A DNA stretch of 64,000 bases, from the NCBI RefSeq assembly GCF_003063375.1, contig NZ_NERY01000001.1, forward strand, positions 1,674,001 to 1,738,000. The letters are read 5' to 3'. Below the pieces are notes generated by a model. The model made no database searches and was not told the origin of the DNA. It was given only the letters and a program-made list of their open reading frames with translations. Positions 1-8,403 of this stretch are shown piece after piece; within the stretch, counting starts at the first letter, position 1, and every line of letters begins with the position of its first letter. Source of the stretch: Limnohabitans sp. MMS-10A-178 (GTDB lineage: Bacteria; Pseudomonadota; Gammaproteobacteria; Burkholderiales; Burkholderiaceae_C). A program made the translations under genes and the position numbers.

Positions 1-599
1 ATACCTTGCGCTGCATCGTCGACCACCACGGTCAGTTGGTATGCCCACAAGCCATCGGCACGCTTTAAAACAAAGTCACCGACTTCTTCTAAGACGTTTT
101 GTGACTGAGGGCCAAGACGCCTGTCCTGCCAATGCACGTGGGCACTCCCTCGCAGTGCACTCCATTGTGAAACGTTAAAGCGCCAGGCCCTGGCCTCTTT
201 GCCGTTCAAACCGTTGCGACAAGTGCCAGGATACACAGCGGCTTTGTGTCTTTCTAGACTCAAGCCCATCGCAGCTTGTTGTTCTTCAATTTCTTTGCGC
301 GTACAAGCGCACGGGTAAGCCAAACCCTTGGCCACCAATTGGTCTAAGGTTTGCTGATACAGCCTCGTTCGATGCGATTGAAACACCACTTCGCCGTAGG
401 CATGCAGGCCGCACAAAGCAAGCTGGTTCAAGATATTGGCGGCTGCACCTTCAATGCATCGAGGCCCGTCGACATCTTCAATCCGCACCAACCATTGGCC
501 TTGGAGAGCGCTTGCATCTAAGCAACTGGCAAGTGCCGCTACCAAGGAGCCTGCGTGCAAAGCACCCGTAGGTGAGGGTGCAAATCTTCCGCGATTCAT
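1..599 (-). CDS. gluQ: Glutamyl-Q tRNA(Asp) synthetase (partial, C-terminus outside window)
   Basis: Truncated paralogue of glutamyl-tRNA synthetase that attaches glutamate to the queuosine base of tRNA-Asp in the cytoplasm. The visible N-terminal ~199 residues begin with the class I signature GRFAPSPTG and the HIGH-like LHAGS (residues 14-18). An IEDVDGPR motif follows at ~40-47. A zinc-type set C97-x-C99...Y123-x3-C127 matches the Cys/Cys/Tyr/Cys arrangement of YadB/GluQRS and separates it from full-length GluRS. The ATG lies 6 bp after the stop of the upstream FAD-oxidoreductase gene, so the two are probably co-transcribed. The end is cut by the window edge. Confidence 0.9.
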   Translation of the reverse strand, partial: MNRGRFAPSPTGALHAGSLVAALASCLDASALQGQWLVRIEDVDGPRCIEGAAANILNQLALCGLHAYGEVVFQSHRTRLYQQTLDQLVAKGLAYPCACTRKEIEEQQAAMGLSLERHKAAVYPGTCRNGLNGKEARAWRFNVSQWSALRGSAHVHWQDRRLGPQSQNVLEEVGDFVLKRADGLWAYQLTVVVDDAAQG

Positions 600-605
600 C
601 CCAAA

Positions 606-1670
606 TTAAAGTGCGTCCAGCGCCAGTTCCAAGCCAGAAATAAACGCATCTTCAACACGGTGACCCAGACACCAGTCGCCACACAAACCAATGCCTTGTT
701 TTTTACTCAGCATGTGCGTGGCACCCAAGGGCTGTAATGTTTTGGCATAGCGCCAGCGATGCACTTCTGCGTGCGCAGGCGTGGCACGGATGCCAGTGAT
801 TTCAGAAAACGCCTTGAGCAATTTGGCTTGAGCGCGTTCGGGTGCGTCTTCCAAATGTTCTTGTGACCAAGCTGCACTGGCTTGAACGGTCCAGCGTTCA
901 ATGTGACCCCGGCCAGGTTTGGAGGACTCGCGCGCTAACCATGCCACGCGGTGGTGCACACTTCGAGCCGCATTCCATTGCGGGCCCAAGGTAATGAGCC
1001 CAGGCTGCGCAGCATTGGGGAAGGCGACCATCAGAGTCCAGCAAGGGGCGACTTGAACTTTGTTGAGAGCCGCAGCTTTTTCCATGTTGATGTTGGAGTT
1101 GCGCAGCAAGTCGATGGCTTGGTCTGAGGGAATGGCCAACAACACTTGGTCAAAACCGCTGAACACCGATTGAGCACCTTCGGGCTCTTCGCTGTGCAGT
1201 TGCCAGAGCGATGGCTGCAGTGTGTCGCGTTCAATTTTGAAGACCTTCGATTCAAAGTGAATGCTGTCGGTTTGCACCAAAGGCTGTGCCCAAGCTTTGA
1301 CCAAGGCATTCATGCCGGGTGTGGCTACCCAGTGCTTGTCCTCTGAGTGTCGCGCGGCTTCCAAGACGCGGCCCATGGCATCGAGAACGCGGACCGCATT
1401 GGCACTCCAGGGTTTGCAAATGTTGGGGGTGGTAGCCAATGCTTGTTCAAATCGGGCGTCGCGCACCGTGAAGTACTGTGCGCCATGGTCAAAGGTGCCA
1501 AATGCTGAGGTGCGTGTTGACATGCGGCCGCTGGTGCCTCTGCTTTTTTCAAAGACAGTAACGCGGTGGCCAGCTTGCATGAGGGTTCTGGCGCAAGCAA
1601 TGCCTGCCATGCCAGCACCGATGATGGCAAATTTTTGAACAGGTTTTGTTGTTGTGTTGGTTTGGTTCAT
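606..1670 (-). CDS. NAD(P)/FAD-dependent oxidoreductase, renalase/amine-oxidase-like
   Basis: 354-residue predicted flavoprotein. A Rossmann GxGxxG dinucleotide motif (GAGMAG, residues 18-23) is followed by the acidic strand end and the FEKSRGTSGRM segment typical of FAD amine oxidase/renalase-like proteins. The C-terminus carries a second FAD contact, GLCGDWCLGHRVEDAF (~329-344). The substrate is unknown; bacterial members of this group are usually annotated only as FAD-dependent oxidoreductases. It sits between a LysR gene 9 bp upstream and gluQ 6 bp downstream on the same strand, suggesting one transcript. No signal peptide is seen, so it is probably cytoplasmic. Confidence 0.82.
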   Translation of the reverse strand: MNQTNTTTKPVQKFAIIGAGMAGIACARTLMQAGHRVTVFEKSRGTSGRMSTRTSAFGTFDHGAQYFTVRDARFEQALATTPNICKPWSANAVRVLDAMGRVLEAARHSEDKHWVATPGMNALVKAWAQPLVQTDSIHFESKVFKIERDTLQPSLWQLHSEEPEGAQSVFSGFDQVLLAIPSDQAIDLLRNSNINMEKAAALNKVQVAPCWTLMVAFPNAAQPGLITLGPQWNAARSVHHRVAWLARESSKPGRGHIERWTVQASAAWSQEHLEDAPERAQAKLLKAFSEITGIRATPAHAEVHRWRYAKTLQPLGATHMLSKKQGIGLCGDWCLGHRVEDAFISGLELALDAL

Positions 1671-1679
1671 AGGGCTACT

Positions 1680-2624
1680 CTACACGCGATGGTGGGGTTG
1701 GAGCAATGCTTCTTGTGTTCGCGGTTGTTTTAACTGAGACAGCCACCAACTTAATGCATGGCCCACACTTTGGCCATGGGGATTACGCCATGCATATTCA
1801 ACTTGGCTGATGCGTTGTATTCGACTCACTTTTTTGGCCACCAACCTGCCGCTTTCTAAATAGGGCTGGGCCAAGCTTTCTGGCAAAAATCCACCCCCCA
1901 GACCTCTCAATTGAGCCTCCAGTTTGCTGGGCATGTCGGGTACAGTGAAAACGTCTTGACCTCCCAGCAGGCCAATGGTGAGTCCCTCGCCGCGCGGCAC
2001 AGAGTCGGCTACTGCCACGGCGCGGTATTTTTGTAGAACCGCATCGCTTAGGGGCTCGGGGGCATTGGCCAAAGGGTGATGAGGCGCTACGGCATAAACA
2101 AAACTGACCTCACCTAGCGTTTCGTGCAACAACTCGGCGTGGCTTGATGGCGAAATAAAAACACCAATGGCCAAGTCGGCCTGACCTGACTTGAGAGCGG
2201 CCAAGGTCCCCGAAAGCGTTTCGTAGCGGATGCGCAAGCGGGTGGGTGGGTTGAGTGCCAAAAAGCCTTCGCAGAGTTCCATCACCACCGACCTGGCAAT
2301 GATGCTGTCGACGGCCACTGTCAAGACGGCTTCCCAGCCGGTGGCCACTCGCTTCACGCGATTGGCCAAAGCATCCACGTCTTGCAGCAAGCGTTTGGCC
2401 TCGCGCAGCAACTCTTTGCCGGCTTCTGTAGGCTTGGCTTGGCGGCTGCTGCGGTCAAACAACAAGACGTCGAGGGCATCCTCAATTTGTCGGACCCGGT
2501 AGGTGAGGGCGCTGGGCACCAGGCCACGTTGCCTGGCAGCCGCGGCAAAACTGCCTGTTGCCTCAATGGCCAGAAGCATACTGAGGGCATCAGGTGTGAG
2601 AAGGTCGCTGGCGGCGTTGGACAT
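1680..2624 (-). CDS. LysR-family transcriptional regulator
   Basis: 314 residues. An N-terminal winged helix-turn-helix (about residues 11-70, SFAAAARQRGLVPSALTYRV then FDRSSRQAKPTEAG) is followed by a periplasmic-binding-protein-like effector domain. It is divergent from a pirin/flavodoxin pair starting 102 bp away, the standard geometry for a LysR regulator controlling its neighbour and itself. Two overlapping palindromes lie directly upstream of its start codon. The natural inference is control of the pirin-quinone-reductase pair, possibly in response to a phenolic or redox signal; the effector cannot be read from sequence. Confidence 0.88.
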   Translation of the reverse strand: MSNAASDLLTPDALSMLLAIEATGSFAAAARQRGLVPSALTYRVRQIEDALDVLLFDRSSRQAKPTEAGKELLREAKRLLQDVDALANRVKRVATGWEAVLTVAVDSIIARSVVMELCEGFLALNPPTRLRIRYETLSGTLAALKSGQADLAIGVFISPSSHAELLHETLGEVSFVYAVAPHHPLANAPEPLSDAVLQKYRAVAVADSVPRGEGLTIGLLGGQDVFTVPDMPSKLEAQLRGLGGGFLPESLAQPYLESGRLVAKKVSRIQRISQVEYAWRNPHGQSVGHALSWWLSQLKQPRTQEALLQPHHRV

Positions 2625-2648
2625 TTTGAATATTCAAATAATTTGAAT
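2625..2648. promoter_or_regulatory. Overlapping palindromes upstream of LysR gene (candidate operator)
   Basis: TTTGAATATTCAAA (2625-2638) is a perfect 14-bp palindrome. Its right half reuses ATTCAAAT (2632-2639) to make a second perfect inverted repeat with ATTTGAAT (2641-2648), one base apart. The site touches the LysR start codon (2624) and faces the divergent pirin gene at 2726. It is a plausible autoregulatory operator; binding is inferred. Confidence 0.45.
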
Positions 2649-2725
2649 GATAGCGTCAAATTTCGTGCATGAAATTGAAATGATTGCAATATAAAGTTAC
2701 TTCATTGTGTTGACCTAAGTAGGAG

Positions 2726-3433
2726 ATGTTTGTGATTCAAATTCGCCGTTCCGCAGAACGTGGCTATGCCGACCATGGCTGGCTCAAATCGTTTCACAGT
2801 TTTTCATTTGCTGGCTACTACGACCCTGCATTCATGGGTTGGGGCAATTTGCGCGTGATCAACGAAGACCGCATTGCGCCTGGCACCGGCTTTGGTACCC
2901 ATGGTCACAAGGACATGGAAATCATCAGCTATGTGTTGTCGGGCAACTTGGCTCACAAAGACAGCATGGGCAATGTGAAAGGCATTCCGCCTGGGGATAT
3001 TCAGCGAATGAGCGCTGGCAAAGGCGTGATGCACAGTGAGTTCAACCATGCCGAAGGTCAGAGCACGCACTTTTTCCAAATTTGGATTGAGCCCAATGTC
3101 ATGGGCATTGCACCCAGTTATGAACAAAAGACGGTGCCAGCGGCTACCAAACGCGGTGCCTTGAAAGTGGTTGCATCGCCCCAAGGTGAAGGCAATGCTG
3201 TGCAAATTTCTGCAGATGCCACTTTGTATGCGGGTTTGTTGGATGGCTCAGAACAAGCTGAATTGACTTTGAACCCTGCGCGCAAAGCCTATGTGCACCT
3301 TATTCGAGGTGAGTTGCAGGTGAATGGACAAGTTTTGAAAGGCGGCGATGCGGCGCTTATACAGGCGGAATCGAACCTTGAACTGACACATGGCAAAGAT
3401 GCCGAGGTCTTGGTTTTTGACTTGGCTTCTTAA
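2726..3433 (+). CDS. Pirin family protein (YhhW-like, cupin)
   Basis: 235-residue bicupin, the usual length for bacterial pirins of the YhhW type, some of which have quercetin 2,3-dioxygenase activity. The N-terminal cupin shows the canonical metal set H59, H61 (GTHGHKDME), H103 and E105 (MHSEFNH), matching the Fe/Ni/Cu-binding residues of the family. The Asp-Pro-rich start (FHSFSFAGYYDP) is the pirin signature. It is divergent from a LysR regulator and 41 bp upstream of a flavodoxin-like oxidoreductase, so the pair probably forms one LysR-controlled operon for flavonoid/quinone or redox stress. The physiological substrate is inferred only. Confidence 0.9.
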   Translation: MFVIQIRRSAERGYADHGWLKSFHSFSFAGYYDPAFMGWGNLRVINEDRIAPGTGFGTHGHKDMEIISYVLSGNLAHKDSMGNVKGIPPGDIQRMSAGKGVMHSEFNHAEGQSTHFFQIWIEPNVMGIAPSYEQKTVPAATKRGALKVVASPQGEGNAVQISADATLYAGLLDGSEQAELTLNPARKAYVHLIRGELQVNGQVLKGGDAALIQAESNLELTHGKDAEVLVFDLAS

Positions 3434-3474
3434 TTTTTTACACATATTTTTTTAATTTCTACAGGAGAATTTTC

Positions 3475-4008
3475 ATGGCTCAAACAGTTGTTATTTATCA
3501 CTCAGGTTACGGTCACACACAGCGCGTGGCGCAATTTGTGGCGCAAGGCGCCAATGCGGCATTGATCGCCATTGATGCCGAAGGCAATATCTCCGATGCC
3601 GATTGGGCTGCATTGGACGGCGCTGACGCCATCATCTTTGGTTCACCCACTTACATGGGCATGGCTTCTTGGCAGTTTAAGAAATTTGCAGATGCATCGT
3701 CCAAGCGTTGGTTCAGCGGCGCTTGGAAGGACAAAGTGGCTGGTGGTTTCACCATTTCCGCCAGCCCCAGCGGCGACAAGCTGTCGACCCTGCAATACTT
3801 CATCACATTGTCTATGCAGCAAGGCATGATTTGGGTGGGTCAGCCAGCCATGAACGATGGCACGACCAATCGCATTGGCTCCAACTCTGGCGTGATGGCG
3901 CAAGTGGGTCCAACCAGCCCCGCAGAAGACATTCCACAAGGCGACTTGGACACTGCCAAAGCTTATGGTGCGCGTGTGGCGGCAATCGCTGCCAAATTGC
4001 GCGGTTAA
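3475..4008 (+). CDS. Flavodoxin-fold NAD(P)H oxidoreductase (WrbA/quinone-reductase-like)
   Basis: 177 residues with a flavodoxin fold. The FMN phosphate-binding segment is at the N-terminus (YHSGYGHTQRVAQ, ~8-20). The second FMN loop is GSPTYMGMASWQFK (~59-72), and GGFTISASPSGDK (~90-102) follows. The pattern fits flavodoxin family/WrbA-type NAD(P)H:quinone oxidoreductases that reduce quinones by two electrons. A clear ribosome site (AGGAG) lies 8 bases before the ATG. It follows the pirin gene by 41 bp and converges with trhO one base downstream of its stop. It may detoxify quinones produced or sensed with the pirin partner. Confidence 0.8.
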   Translation: MAQTVVIYHSGYGHTQRVAQFVAQGANAALIAIDAEGNISDADWAALDGADAIIFGSPTYMGMASWQFKKFADASSKRWFSGAWKDKVAGGFTISASPSGDKLSTLQYFITLSMQQGMIWVGQPAMNDGTTNRIGSNSGVMAQVGPTSPAEDIPQGDLDTAKAYGARVAAIAAKLRG

Positions 4009-4009
4009 T

Positions 4010-4762
4010 TTAAACAAGCCCTTCGGTGGGCTTGACTGTTTCTAATTCCAGATCTACAGCGCGGCGTTCGTCGAACACGAAGCAGCCGCCCTGGTAGTGC
4101 GAGCCGTCGGTTTCTTCAAAGTATTTCAAAATGCCGCCTTCTAACTGGTAAGTGTGGGGCAAGCCATTTTGTTGCATGAAGATGGCGGCTTTTTCACAGC
4201 GAATGCCGCCTGTGCAAAAACTGATGATAGTTTTGTCTTGCAGCTCATCTTTGTGCGCCCTCAAGGCATCGGGAAACTCCGTGAATTTGGTGAGGCGCCA
4301 ATCGATAGCGCCCTTGAAAGTGCCTTCGTCCACTTCGTAATCGTTGCGGGTGTCCAAAATGACCACGGGGCGTCCGTTGTCGTCAAAGCCTTGGTCTAGC
4401 CATCTTTTGGCCGTGGCAGGCGTGACAGCGGGGGCGCGCCCTTCCGCGGGTCGAATGGTGGGGTGGTTCATGCGAATGATTTCGCCCTTCACCTTGACCA
4501 GCATTTTTTTAAAAGGCACCTTATCCGACCAACTTTCTTTGGGGTGGATGTCGGAAAACCTTGGATCTGTCTGGAGTTCAGCCACAAAACCTCGTACGGC
4601 CTCGGCGGGGCCTGCCAAAAATAAATTAATGCCTTCCTCGGCCAGCAAAATCGTGCCTTTCAGGTCGCGCGCCTGGCAGCGTTCTAAGAACAAAGGACGC
4701 AGTTCTGCCGCATCGGGCACTGGCACAAACTTGTAAGAAGAAATATTCAAAATATTGTTCAC
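4010..4762 (-). CDS. trhO: Oxygen-dependent tRNA uridine-34 hydroxylase (rhodanese-domain)
   Basis: 250 residues from a GTG start at 4762. TrhO (YceA) hydroxylates wobble uridine 34 of tRNAs toward 5-hydroxyuridine. The N-terminal acylphosphatase-like domain (NNILNISSYKFVPV...KGTILLAEEGINLF) precedes a rhodanese domain whose catalytic loop CTGGIRC places cysteines at 183 and 189. The frame stays open a further ~750 bases antisense to dnaE, but that upstream part is a shadow. The GTG matches the family N-terminus and leaves a 45-bp divergent gap to dnaE. The gene converges on the flavodoxin-like gene with one base between stops. Confidence 0.9.
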   Translation of the reverse strand: MNNILNISSYKFVPVPDAAELRPLFLERCQARDLKGTILLAEEGINLFLAGPAEAVRGFVAELQTDPRFSDIHPKESWSDKVPFKKMLVKVKGEIIRMNHPTIRPAEGRAPAVTPATAKRWLDQGFDDNGRPVVILDTRNDYEVDEGTFKGAIDWRLTKFTEFPDALRAHKDELQDKTIISFCTGGIRCEKAAIFMQQNGLPHTYQLEGGILKYFEETDGSHYQGGCFVFDERRAVDLELETVKPTEGLV

Positions 4763-4807
4763 CCCCGTATTGTAGAAAACATCTGTAGCAGCTTCTACAA
4801 TGGCTCC

Positions 4808-7800
4808 ATGTTTGTTCATTTGCGCCTTCACACCGAGTTTTCCATTGTCGATTCCACCTGCCGCATTGACGATGTGGTGCAGGTGGCGGCAGACGATCAG
4901 CAACCTGCTTTGGCCATCACCGACCTCAGCAATTTGTTTGGTGCCATCAAGTTTTACAAAGCTGCGCGCGGCAAGGGCGTCCAACCCATTTTGGGCGCAG
5001 AGATTTTTTTGGAAGGTTTGGGTGCCGATCCGCTGGCTTTGTCGCGCGTCATGTTGCTGGTGCAAAGTTCGCAAGGCTATTTGAACCTGTCTGAATTGCT
5101 GGCGCGTGCCTGGACGCAAAACATGGTGAAGACCAACGCTGTGGTCAAGCTGGCGTGGCTGCAGGAGTTGTCTGAAGGTTTGATTCTTCTGTCTGGTGCC
5201 CAAGCCGGACCCGTGGGGCAAGCCTTGGTGCAGGGTGACACGTCGCGTGCCGCCGAAATTGCCTTGCAATTGGCGTCCATTTTCACGCACCGTTTCTATT
5301 TGGAAATTCAACGCGCAGGTCGCCCTGAAGACAATGCGCATGTGGTGGCGGCCGTTAAGTTGGCATCGCGCTTGAGCTTGCCCGTGGTGGCCACGCATCC
5401 CGTTCAGTTTTTGAAGCAAGACGACTACGAATCGCACGAAGCACGCGTGTGTATTTCTGAAGGCGAAATTTTGGGCAACCAACGCCGTGTTCGCAAGTTC
5501 ACGGAGGATCAATACTTCAAGACAAGCGCTGAAATGCAGGCCCTGTTTGCCGATGTGCCCAGTGCCTTGGCCAACTCGGTTGAAATTGCCAAGCGCTGTA
5601 ACCTGTCATTGGTCTTGGGCAAACCGCAATTGCCCAATTACCCCACGCCCCTCACCGATGGCAAACCCATGCCCATCGCAGATTATTTTCGTTTGTTGTC
5701 GGTGGAAGGCTTGGAAGAGCGCTTGGTGCACTTGTACCCCGATGCCGCCAAGCGCGAAATCGAGCGTCCGCGCTATGCCGAGCGTTTGGAATTTGAGATC
5801 AACACCATTTTGAAAATGGGCTTCCCCGGTTACTTCTTAATCGTGGGTGATTTCATCAACTGGGCGAAGAAAAATGGCTGTCCAGTGGGTCCCGGTCGAG
5901 GTTCAGGCGCGGGCTCCTTGGTGGCTTATTCTTTGAGAATCACTGACCTTGACCCCCTGCAATACAACTTGCTATTTGAGCGATTTTTAAATCCAGAGCG
6001 GGTTTCCATGCCTGACTTTGACATTGACTTTTGCCAAGCCAATCGCGATCGCGTGATTGACTATGTCAAAGACAAATACGGTCGCGATGCGGTGAGTCAA
6101 ATTGTCACCTTTGGCACCATGGCGGCGCGTGCAGCCATTCGCGACGTGGGTCGTGTGCTCGATATGAGTTACACGTTCTGCGATGGCATCAGCAAGCTCA
6201 TTCCCAATAAACCTGGCCAGCACATCACCATCGATGGCGCCATCAAGGTCGAGCCTGTTTTGGCCGAGCGTCTGGACAAAGAAGACGAAGTCAAAACTTT
6301 GCTGGCGCTGGCGCAAAAACTCGAAGGCATGACCCGCAATGTGGGCATGCACGCCGGCGGTGTGCTCATTGCGCCTGGCAAGCTTACCGATTTTTGTCCT
6401 TTGTACCAACAACCTGGCAGCACATCGGCTGTCAGTCAGTACGACAAAGACGACGTGGAAGCCATTGGTCTGGTGAAGTTTGACTTCTTAGGTCTGGCCA
6501 CCTTGACCATTTTGGAATTGGCGCGCGAGATGATTGTGAAGCGCCACAAGGGTCAAGAGAATTTTGCATTTGAGAATATTCCGCTTGACGATGTGGCTAC
6601 CTACAAGTTGTTTGCAGATGGTCGTACCGAGTCTGTTTTCCAGTTTGAAAGTCGCGGCATGCAAGGCATGTTGAAAGATGCGCGGCCTTCTCGCTTGGAA
6701 GACTTGATTGCCTTAAATGCCTTGTACCGACCCGGCCCGATGGATTTGATTCCAAGTTTCGTAGCGCGCAAGCATGGCCGGGAGGTAATTGAGTATCCTC
6801 ACCCTTTGGTAGAAAACGTGCTGTCCGAAACCTACGGCATCATGGTGTACCAAGAACAGGTGATGCAAACTGCACAGGTCTTGGGCGGTTACAGCTTGGG
6901 CGGCGCCGACTTGTTGCGCCGTGCCATGGGTAAGAAAAAAGCGGAAGAAATGGCGGAGCACCGCGAAATTTTCCGCAAAGGTGCAGTTGTCAATGGCTTG
7001 TCGGAAGCCAAAGCTGACGAAGTTTTTGACTTGATGGAAAGGTTTGCAGGTTACGGTTTCAACAAATCGCACGCTGCAGCTTATTCTTTGTTGGCGTACC
7101 ACACGGGTTGGTTGAAAGTTCATTTCACAGCAGAGTTTTTCTGCGCCAACATGACCATCGAAATGGACGATACCGACAAGCTCAAGGTCTTGTTTGAAGA
7201 TGCCTTGAAGTTTGGCATGAGCTTCGATCCCCCGGATGTCAATCGCGGCACGCACCGTTTTGAACCTGTTTCTGACAAAGTCATTCGATATGGTTTGGGC
7301 GCTATCAAGGGCACGGGTCAACAAGCCATTGATGCCATTGTGAAAGCTCGTGAGGAGGGCGGCCCCTTCACCAGCCTGTTTGACTTTTGTGTGCGTGTCG
7401 ACCGGAGTCGCTTGAACAAACGAACTGTCGAGGCATTGGTCAAGGCGGGCGCGTTTGATTCCTTGCAACGCAATCGCGCGTCTTTGGCAGCTTCTATTGA
7501 CCGCGCTTTTGATTTCTCTACGGCCACAGCCGCCAATGCCAATCAGGGTGGCCTGTTTGACATGATGGGCGACGATGCCCATGGCTCTAGCACGCAAGAA
7601 CCCGATTTGGTGGACGTCTTGCCATGGGGTGTGAAAGAGCAACTCACCAACGAAAAAACAGCGCTTGGTTTTTACTTGTCAGGTCATTTGTTTGACGCGG
7701 TAGAGCGCGAAGTTCGCTTGTTTGCCAAACGCAAAATTGACGATTTGATTGACAACCGCGAACCACAGTTGTTGGCCGGCATTGTGAGCGACTTTCGCGT

Positions 7801-8296
7801 TATCAATGGCCAACGCGGCAAGATGGCCCTCTTTAAGCTAGACGACAAAAGTGCGATGATGGAAGCCACGGCCGACGAGGCCATGATCAACGCCAACCGT
7901 CATCTTTTCAAAGACGATGAACTCATCATCGTGATGGCCAAGATGCAAGTCGACAGATTTGCAGGTGGTTATCGTTTGGCAATCCAACAAGTCTGGGATT
8001 TGCCTTCAGCGCGTTGTCGCTTCGGCAAGTACTTGCGCGTAGCGGTAAATGGCCGTGCGCCTGAAGTGGCCAAACTCGTCAAAGCCTTTCCGCCGCAACG
8101 TGAAATCACAGAGCAGGGCGAGTTGCTCAGGGGCTTGCCAGTTCGCTTGAAACTAGAGCGCAAGGCCGACAATGTGGCTGCCTCTGCAGAACTGCTGTTG
8201 GGCGAACAGGCTAAATTTTTCCCAAGTGATGCGGCCTTGTCCAGCTGGATAGCCCAAGCCGACCAAGGCAAAGCAGAGATCGTTTACGAAATTTAA
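4808..8296 (+). CDS. dnaE: DNA polymerase III subunit alpha
   Basis: 1162 residues, the normal length of the replicative polymerase of the C family. It starts with the PHP domain (FVHLRLHTEFSIVDS). The palm carries PDFDIDF with D403, D405 and D407, and the third acidic residue D559 lies in VKFDFLGL. The fingers include GPGRGSGAGSL (~360) and KKKAEEMAEHR, and HhH and OB domains are at the C-terminus (YRLAIQQVWDL). It synthesises the leading and lagging strands as part of the Pol III core. The stop is followed after 5 bp by an inverted repeat that can serve as a terminator. Confidence 0.97.
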   Translation: MFVHLRLHTEFSIVDSTCRIDDVVQVAADDQQPALAITDLSNLFGAIKFYKAARGKGVQPILGAEIFLEGLGADPLALSRVMLLVQSSQGYLNLSELLARAWTQNMVKTNAVVKLAWLQELSEGLILLSGAQAGPVGQALVQGDTSRAAEIALQLASIFTHRFYLEIQRAGRPEDNAHVVAAVKLASRLSLPVVATHPVQFLKQDDYESHEARVCISEGEILGNQRRVRKFTEDQYFKTSAEMQALFADVPSALANSVEIAKRCNLSLVLGKPQLPNYPTPLTDGKPMPIADYFRLLSVEGLEERLVHLYPDAAKREIERPRYAERLEFEINTILKMGFPGYFLIVGDFINWAKKNGCPVGPGRGSGAGSLVAYSLRITDLDPLQYNLLFERFLNPERVSMPDFDIDFCQANRDRVIDYVKDKYGRDAVSQIVTFGTMAARAAIRDVGRVLDMSYTFCDGISKLIPNKPGQHITIDGAIKVEPVLAERLDKEDEVKTLLALAQKLEGMTRNVGMHAGGVLIAPGKLTDFCPLYQQPGSTSAVSQYDKDDVEAIGLVKFDFLGLATLTILELAREMIVKRHKGQENFAFENIPLDDVATYKLFADGRTESVFQFESRGMQGMLKDARPSRLEDLIALNALYRPGPMDLIPSFVARKHGREVIEYPHPLVENVLSETYGIMVYQEQVMQTAQVLGGYSLGGADLLRRAMGKKKAEEMAEHREIFRKGAVVNGLSEAKADEVFDLMERFAGYGFNKSHAAAYSLLAYHTGWLKVHFTAEFFCANMTIEMDDTDKLKVLFEDALKFGMSFDPPDVNRGTHRFEPVSDKVIRYGLGAIKGTGQQAIDAIVKAREEGGPFTSLFDFCVRVDRSRLNKRTVEALVKAGAFDSLQRNRASLAASIDRAFDFSTATAANANQGGLFDMMGDDAHGSSTQEPDLVDVLPWGVKEQLTNEKTALGFYLSGHLFDAVEREVRLFAKRKIDDLIDNREPQLLAGIVSDFRVINGQRGKMALFKLDDKSAMMEATADEAMINANRHLFKDDELIIVMAKMQVDRFAGGYRLAIQQVWDLPSARCRFGKYLRVAVNGRAPEVAKLVKAFPPQREITEQGELLRGLPVRLKLERKADNVAASAELLLGEQAKFFPSDAALSSWIAQADQGKAEIVYEI

Positions 8297-8301
8297 TTGA
8301 A

Positions 8302-8398
8302 GTCAAACAATTGGGGTCAGATCAACATTAATTTACTTAGCGCATAGTTCGCTGTGAATCACAAAAAATTAATGTTGATCTGACCCCAATTGTTTGAC
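8302..8398. repeat. Inverted-repeat element, copy 1 (short core)
   Basis: Two perfect 33-bp arms (8302-8334 and 8366-8398) flank a 31-bp core. The inner part of each arm, GGGGTCAGATCAACATTAAT, is shared with the elements at 54792-54942 and 62312-62464, whose cores are different and longer. It fills the space between the convergent dnaE and tolA stops (5 bp from each), so its transcript would form a long hairpin able to terminate from both sides. It looks like a MITE/REP-like element; there is no ORF inside. Confidence 0.8.
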
Positions 8399-8403
8399 CC
8401 CAA

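Noticed and set aside
4763..5512. Open frame extending trhO upstream by ~250 codons on the minus strand
   Set aside because: It runs antisense through the start of dnaE, has no similarity to TrhO, and a GTG at 4762 fits the family N-terminus.
6713..7642. 309-codon minus-strand frame inside dnaE
   Set aside because: Exact antisense of conserved polymerase coding sequence; composition is typical of a shadow frame.
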